DNA from: Firmicutes bacterium UBA5499
Lineage (GTDB): Bacteria; Bacillota; DTU084
Assembly (NCBI GenBank): GCA_002426275.1
Contig: DIPB01000135.1
Location: forward strand, 3,652-12,535
Direction of reading: 5' to 3'
DNA: 8,884 bases
The stretch's first letter is position 1; every line of letters starts with the position of its first letter. Positions 5,868 to 8,884 of this stretch are shown here, piece after piece. A program made the position numbers and the translations under genes. The notes under the pieces are model-generated. The model had not been told where the DNA came from. It made no database searches and saw only the letters and a program-made list of their open reading frames with translations.

Positions 5868-6422
5868 GTGTCAGAGACTATCTTTACCCTTTATGCCGGT
5901 GAAAAATTTTCAAAAATACGGCATTATCTGCAAAAAAGATGACTTCTGCTGGTTGAAGATCTGGCTACGTTCGATTTTTCACAGCTGTTGTTTATACCCG
6001 GCGGATCAGTAACCATGCTCACAGAAGTTAAGGCTAGATATTCCGCCGCGGCTAACGAAAAACGGGGTGTTGAGGGAAATGTTCTCATCTCGAATTTGTC
6101 CCTTTCGCAGAGAGCGAGAAATTGCCTGAAGAGCGCGGGCATAACTACGGTTGCGGAATTGCTGGAGCTGACTTCGGCTGATTTAATGGCAATCAAGAAT
6201 ATGGGCGCCAGAACATGCGATGAAATTCTGACATTCTGCAAAAAAATCCCGAAAACGGAGACAAAGTGTTACCTGCAGAATATTGCGGCTGATAATAGGC
6301 GAATTCCTGTGGTACTGCTTCGTAACCTTGGGAGCAGTGACCTGGATGTTGCTTTATATTTACGGCATGGTCACTTTACCATTGGTGACCTTTCCGCTCA
6401 TGCTCTCCCGTTAAGGAATTGA
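5868..6422 (+). pseudogene. Broken gene for RNA-polymerase-alpha-CTD-like protein (in-frame TGA at 5940)
   Basis: One frame reads as continuous plausible protein from GTG 5868 to TGA 6420-6422, except for an internal TGA at 5940-5942. Before the stop it encodes VSETIFTLYAGEKFSKIRHY and then LQKR; after it LLLVEDLATFDFSQLLFIPG runs on into the alpha-CTD-like part. Both sides look like structured protein, so the stop probably interrupts a former 184-codon gene. GTG 5868 is the only usable start after an in-frame TGA at 5859, with AAGGGA (5850-5855) a rather long 12 nt away. The 5881-6240 stretch is about 45% G+C by hand count (19 of 60 in 5881-5940), against 39 of 60 in part of lpxD (4201-4260). 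Alternatives are a sequencing error, or TGA read-through or recoding; no structure supporting recoding was identified. Confidence 0.5.
6015..6422 (+). CDS. Alpha-CTD-like helix-hairpin-helix protein (surviving ORF)
   Basis: Taken as a stand-alone gene, the open part encodes 135 aa from ATG 6015 (weak GGCGGA at 6000-6005; TTG 5988 in the same frame is an alternative with no ribosome site). Residues ~24-75 match the RNA polymerase alpha C-terminal domain closely: ISNLSLSQRARNCLKSAGIT, then TVAELLELTSADLMAIKNMG and a following ARTCDEI, the same order as the L-x-L-S-x-R-x-x-N-C-L-K core and the N-x-G-x-x-x-x-x-EI end of that domain. This fold binds DNA and sometimes regulators. The polymerase assembly domain is absent, so this is not rpoA. 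The remaining residues (about 85-135) are unassigned; IPVVLLRNLGSSDLDVALYL could be a degenerate second repeat. It overlaps the upstream coding remnant and ends 2 nt before the next gene. Confidence 0.6.
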   Translation: MLTEVKARYSAAANEKRGVEGNVLISNLSLSQRARNCLKSAGITTVAELLELTSADLMAIKNMGARTCDEILTFCKKIPKTETKCYLQNIAADNRRIPVVLLRNLGSSDLDVALYLRHGHFTIGDLSAHALPLRN

Positions 6423-6424
6423 CC

Positions 6425-6946
6425 ATGTTCAATGTGGCGCGACAGCTGCTCTGCAACGATGATATCCTTAACTATCAACGGTTTCAGCGCCAGGAAGAGG
6501 AGTTGTGCTGGCCAGAGTGCACATTATACGCGATTTTTTCAAAATTGGAGCGGGACTATCTTCGCATTTCCGAAAACGATTACATCTCGACTGGCAGATT
6601 GGTAGTCTCGCCTGGTTTTCTCGCTTCCTTGACGCAAACGCTGCAACTCCTTGTGGGAAAAAACGGCTATCTCGCTTTTTGCAAGCTCTCCGACTATGAC
6701 CGGTTTCCGCATTGCCAATACCAGTGGAACGGTTTTTTGCTGGAATCCTTGCTCTGCAAATATGATCTCTGCTTTCGCATTATCAACTCGCAAGTAAGAG
6801 ATCGCCGCAACCAAAAAGGGATCATCGTACCTGACGATAGCCCCTACGTCACCATGGAAGATTTGGTGCTTGACGTCCTCAAAGGGGAGGAATGTATGAG
6901 CATCTCCGAGCGAGATTTACGCTCGTTGCTTTTAAACGCGGCTTGA
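6425..6946 (+). CDS. Unknown 173-aa protein, possibly helical DNA-binding or fragment of a larger protein
   Basis: I do not recognise a named family. The product is cysteine- and aromatic-rich, with no signal peptide or membrane segment, so it is probably cytoplasmic. Segments such as SPGFLASLTQTLQLLVGKNG, followed by FCKLSDYDRFPHC and WNGFLLESLLCKYDLCFRII, look like helices of a winged-helix type domain, and GIIVPDDSPYVTMEDLVLDV resembles the tail of such a domain. From memory, similar text occurs in the C-terminal part of large clostridial proteins that also carry alpha-CTD-like domains; I cannot verify this here. ATG 6425 is chosen over TTG 6419 because AAGGA (6413-6417) lies 7 nt upstream. 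The previous ORF stops 2 nt earlier, so the pair may be one ancestral gene split by a deletion or frameshift, or two coupled genes. It is followed by a strong terminator. Confidence 0.6.
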   Translation: MFNVARQLLCNDDILNYQRFQRQEEELCWPECTLYAIFSKLERDYLRISENDYISTGRLVVSPGFLASLTQTLQLLVGKNGYLAFCKLSDYDRFPHCQYQWNGFLLESLLCKYDLCFRIINSQVRDRRNQKGIIVPDDSPYVTMEDLVLDVLKGEECMSISERDLRSLLLNAA

Positions 6947-7018
6947 TCCCCAAGAATCTGCCGCAAGAAATATATACCTGGTCGCGTCTTGTCTATAAGA
7001 ACGAGTTTTTCACCCGTA

Positions 7019-7048
7019 CCGCTTCGCTTTGAGGAGCGGGTTTTTTTT
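7019..7048 (+). terminator. Rho-independent terminator
   Basis: CCGCTTC (7019-7025) pairs with GGAGCGG (7033-7039) over 7 bp including one T-G wobble, with loop GCTTTGA, followed by G and eight T residues (7041-7048). It lies 72 nt after the 173-aa gene's stop and ends transcription of the bam-lpxD-trxB side before the next promoter. Outer bases ACCCG/CGGGT offer an alternative extension. Confidence 0.9.
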
Positions 7049-7070
7049 GCCTACCTTGGATGGATTTACA

Positions 7071-7101
7071 TTCCAACCTGCCCTAGGCGCTATGCTATAA
7101 T
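7071..7101 (+). promoter_or_regulatory. Extended -10 sigma-A-type promoter for the large membrane protein
   Basis: TGCTATAAT at 7093-7101 is a perfect -10 hexamer (TATAAT 7096-7101) with the TGn extension. The -35 is poor: TTCCAA (7071-7076) at 19-nt spacing is the best candidate, which fits an extended -10 promoter. Transcription would start near 7108, leaving a very short leader before the ribosome site GGGGGAGG (7110-7117) and ATG 7124. Confidence 0.7.
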
Positions 7102-7123
7102 CTAGACAAGGGGGAGGTTGTCC

Positions 7124-8884
7124 ATGAGGCATTTTGGCAAGGGCTTTCTCAAGGATATAGCCCTTTTGCTTATCTTTACCATAGTTGTGGGTTCGGGATT
7201 TTCCTCGGCCGTGGCCTACGCCATTGATACCTATTTTGGAGATACCATCTCCAGCCTAGCGGGAGAGTATGGGGAAAATCAATTGATCGTCCATGTGCGG
7301 CAAGAGGCCAAAGCCGCGGCTGAAGCGCAACTGCGGCAGCTGCTGCAAGAGGAGTTCCCAGGGGCTAAGCTAAAAGAAGGGATTGTCATTGCCGGCACTG
7401 CCAACTTTTTTATCAGATTGCCCCAAAGCGCCATCACCAGAGAGGTATTTTCAAATCTGGGCAAATATTTTAACGATTTGCCCGGCCAGAGCGGCTATAC
7501 AGTCTTGCTGGAGCCTACGGTGATTGTGGAGGGAGTACAAGGAAATATTTACGGACAACTGATAGAAGAGATAGAAAATCTGGCTCACGTGCGCTTTGCC
7601 TTCAGGCAGGGGGGACAGATTTATGTTCTGTTGACGAAACCGGAGTATAGCAAACAAGTCACAGACGAGATCAATCGGATTCTGGCAAGGGATCAAATTG
7701 TGGAGCTGCGGTTCCCCCAAGGCTATAAAGTAGATTCCGCATCTGTGGGCGATCAGCTGGCCAGCGCTCTTTCCCTGGAACTGAACACGCAGGTGAAGAA
7801 CGTTTCTTCCTCTGGCAAGAATGCAGAACTTGACAGTTTGATGGAGACCCTCACCCAGCTGAAAGGATTTCTGGAAAGTTACGCCACCAAAGTCGAGCTG
7901 ACTGTAGAGGCACAAAGCGAAGTCAAACGGGGCTGTCTCGTCAGCTTCGGCGGGCAGAACATTGTGGGAGAGCCTCCCGGAGAAGGAAACCTGGTAGCCA
8001 AGATTCAGACTGTCAGCGGACAGAAAGCTACAGGCATCATTCAAAAAGGCAATTCGCAAACCATTTTGGGAGAGGACGGCAAAGAAAAGCTTGACGCTTA
8101 TCTTTTGCAGGATGGCGTAGTGCAGGCCAAAGCCGGTCAGCTGCTGGTTGAGAATAATAAAGTGCTGCTGGCCAAATCGCTAGGCGAGAGCAAAAAGCTT
8201 TTGACGGAACTTGCCCATACCAGCCGGGAGGCGGAAGAGGCTGCCACGGCCAGTCTCGCCACCATTGAAACTTTTCAGGAGACCAAAGCGCAAGTGGAAG
8301 GAGTAGAGAGGCTGCTCTCTCAGCTCAACGAGCTTTTGGCCAGCCCTTTGGGAAGCGCAAGGCAAGCAGAGCTTGATGAGCTGATGGAGCTGGCAACTAA
8401 AGCCAGCGCGCAGACGGGCAAGCTTCTTGCCAGTAAAGGGAAACTTTCCTCCCTCTCCGAGCTGGAAGATAATTTGTCCAAGATCCTTGCTTTGCTGCCC
8501 CAGACGCATCCCTTGCGCTCTAATTTAGAGGGTTTAACCGCCGCTTTGGGGATGTTAAGCGGTTCAGACGACTGGAGTTCGCTCGCTCCCCAGCTGACGA
8601 GCTGGCGCTCCAATCTGGCCCAGGAGATCCTTAAGCTGGTCAGGGCGGACAGGGACGGGAAAAAAGAACAGGTAGCGAAATTGTTGAAAGCTACCAGACA
8701 GCTTACAGGCGCGATGGCACAGATGGATCCCAGTCCGTTCGTTCCCAGCCTGAAGCTTGTGGCGGAAAGGGCGCAGGCTTTCAGCAAAATAGATCTGGAA
8801 GGGATCGGAGAGCAGGCGAGCAAGCTCCAGAGCGCTCTGCCTGAGCTCAGCGATGAGAAGATTACCAAGTCGCTCCAGACGGTA
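7124..8884 (+). CDS. Large membrane-anchored extracytoplasmic protein, unknown function (3' partial)
   Basis: The frame from ATG 7124 stays open for 587 codons to the window edge. GGGGGAGG (7110-7117) gives a strong ribosome site at 6 nt. A short N-terminus leads into one membrane segment (about 11-32, with IALLLIFTIVVGSGFSSAVA), then a long extracytoplasmic part. Residues ~50-205 are mixed alpha/beta with two similar units (QLIVHVRQEAKAAAEAQLRQ and onward; QIYVLLTKPEYSKQVTDEIN and onward). Residues ~255-355 are strand-rich with a lone Cys271. The rest is mostly amphipathic helix with L-x-x-L spacing and little charge bias. One membrane segment followed by a periplasmic domain recalls FtsX/MacB-type permeases, which have further membrane segments at the C-terminus; those would lie outside this window. 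An MCE- or secretin-associated type envelope-spanning protein is another option. No family can be named. It forms the start of a separate transcription unit. Confidence 0.85.
   Translation, partial: MRHFGKGFLKDIALLLIFTIVVGSGFSSAVAYAIDTYFGDTISSLAGEYGENQLIVHVRQEAKAAAEAQLRQLLQEEFPGAKLKEGIVIAGTANFFIRLPQSAITREVFSNLGKYFNDLPGQSGYTVLLEPTVIVEGVQGNIYGQLIEEIENLAHVRFAFRQGGQIYVLLTKPEYSKQVTDEINRILARDQIVELRFPQGYKVDSASVGDQLASALSLELNTQVKNVSSSGKNAELDSLMETLTQLKGFLESYATKVELTVEAQSEVKRGCLVSFGGQNIVGEPPGEGNLVAKIQTVSGQKATGIIQKGNSQTILGEDGKEKLDAYLLQDGVVQAKAGQLLVENNKVLLAKSLGESKKLLTELAHTSREAEEAATASLATIETFQETKAQVEGVERLLSQLNELLASPLGSARQAELDELMELATKASAQTGKLLASKGKLSSLSELEDNLSKILALLPQTHPLRSNLEGLTAALGMLSGSDDWSSLAPQLTSWRSNLAQEILKLVRADRDGKKEQVAKLLKATRQLTGAMAQMDPSPFVPSLKLVAERAQAFSKIDLEGIGEQASKLQSALPELSDEKITKSLQTV

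Noticed and set aside
5770..6012. Plus-strand ORF spanning the end of trxB and the gap
   Set aside because: It starts inside trxB out of frame. The neighbouring frame 5868-6422 reads more like protein and joins the alpha-CTD region.
6907..6925. Hairpin CGAGCG/CGCTCG followed by TTGCTTTT near the end of the 173-aa gene
   Set aside because: The stem is only 6 bp, the T run is interrupted, it lies before the stop codon, and a much better terminator follows at 7019-7048.
7451..8059. Minus-strand ORF (202 aa) and two more at 8180-8868
   Set aside because: They lie opposite a continuous 587-codon plus-strand frame with a promoter and strong ribosome site, so they are shadows.

Overview
The window looks like a chromosomal segment from a diderm member of the Bacillota (Firmicutes), meaning a lineage with Firmicutes-type gene signals and an LPS outer membrane. 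The envelope evidence is a BamA C-terminus, three OmpH/Skp-family proteins and LpxD, encoded in one run. The Firmicutes evidence is strong GGAGG/GGTGA ribosome sites, frequent TTG and GTG starts, and an RNA-polymerase-alpha-CTD-like protein of a kind I associate with Clostridia. Negativicutes or Limnochordia-like bacteria fit best from memory. No marker gene in the window settles this.

Positions 1-5819 form one same-strand, tightly spaced run: bamA (3' end only), an unrecognised exported protein of 423 aa, three consecutive OmpH/Skp-like genes (150, 386 and 139 aa), lpxD, and a thioredoxin-reductase-type flavoprotein coupled to lpxD by 2 nt. Most gaps are 9-21 nt; the one larger gap (2156-2242) holds a five-codon mini-ORF with its own strong ribosome site. 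Together these genes would fold and insert outer-membrane proteins (BamA and Skp-type chaperones) and carry out an early lipid A step (LpxD). No lpxC, fabZ, lpxA or lpxB follows lpxD here.

The unknown 423-aa protein reads as a signal peptide, three related ~90-residue modules that resemble POTRA domains, and a ~125-residue strand-rich C-terminus. It may be a miniature Omp85-like protein next to bamA.

Positions 5820-6946 differ in character. They hold a broken gene for a protein with an RNA-polymerase-alpha-CTD-like helix-hairpin-helix domain, interrupted by an in-frame TGA at 5940, followed by a 173-aa protein of unknown function. They may be remnants of one larger gene or a two-gene accessory insertion. 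A strong rho-independent terminator (7019-7048) closes this part.

From 7071 a new transcription unit begins with an extended -10 promoter and a strong ribosome site. It drives a large membrane-anchored extracytoplasmic protein (at least 587 aa) that runs off the window end. No tRNA, rRNA, CRISPR array, insertion sequence or attachment site was seen.
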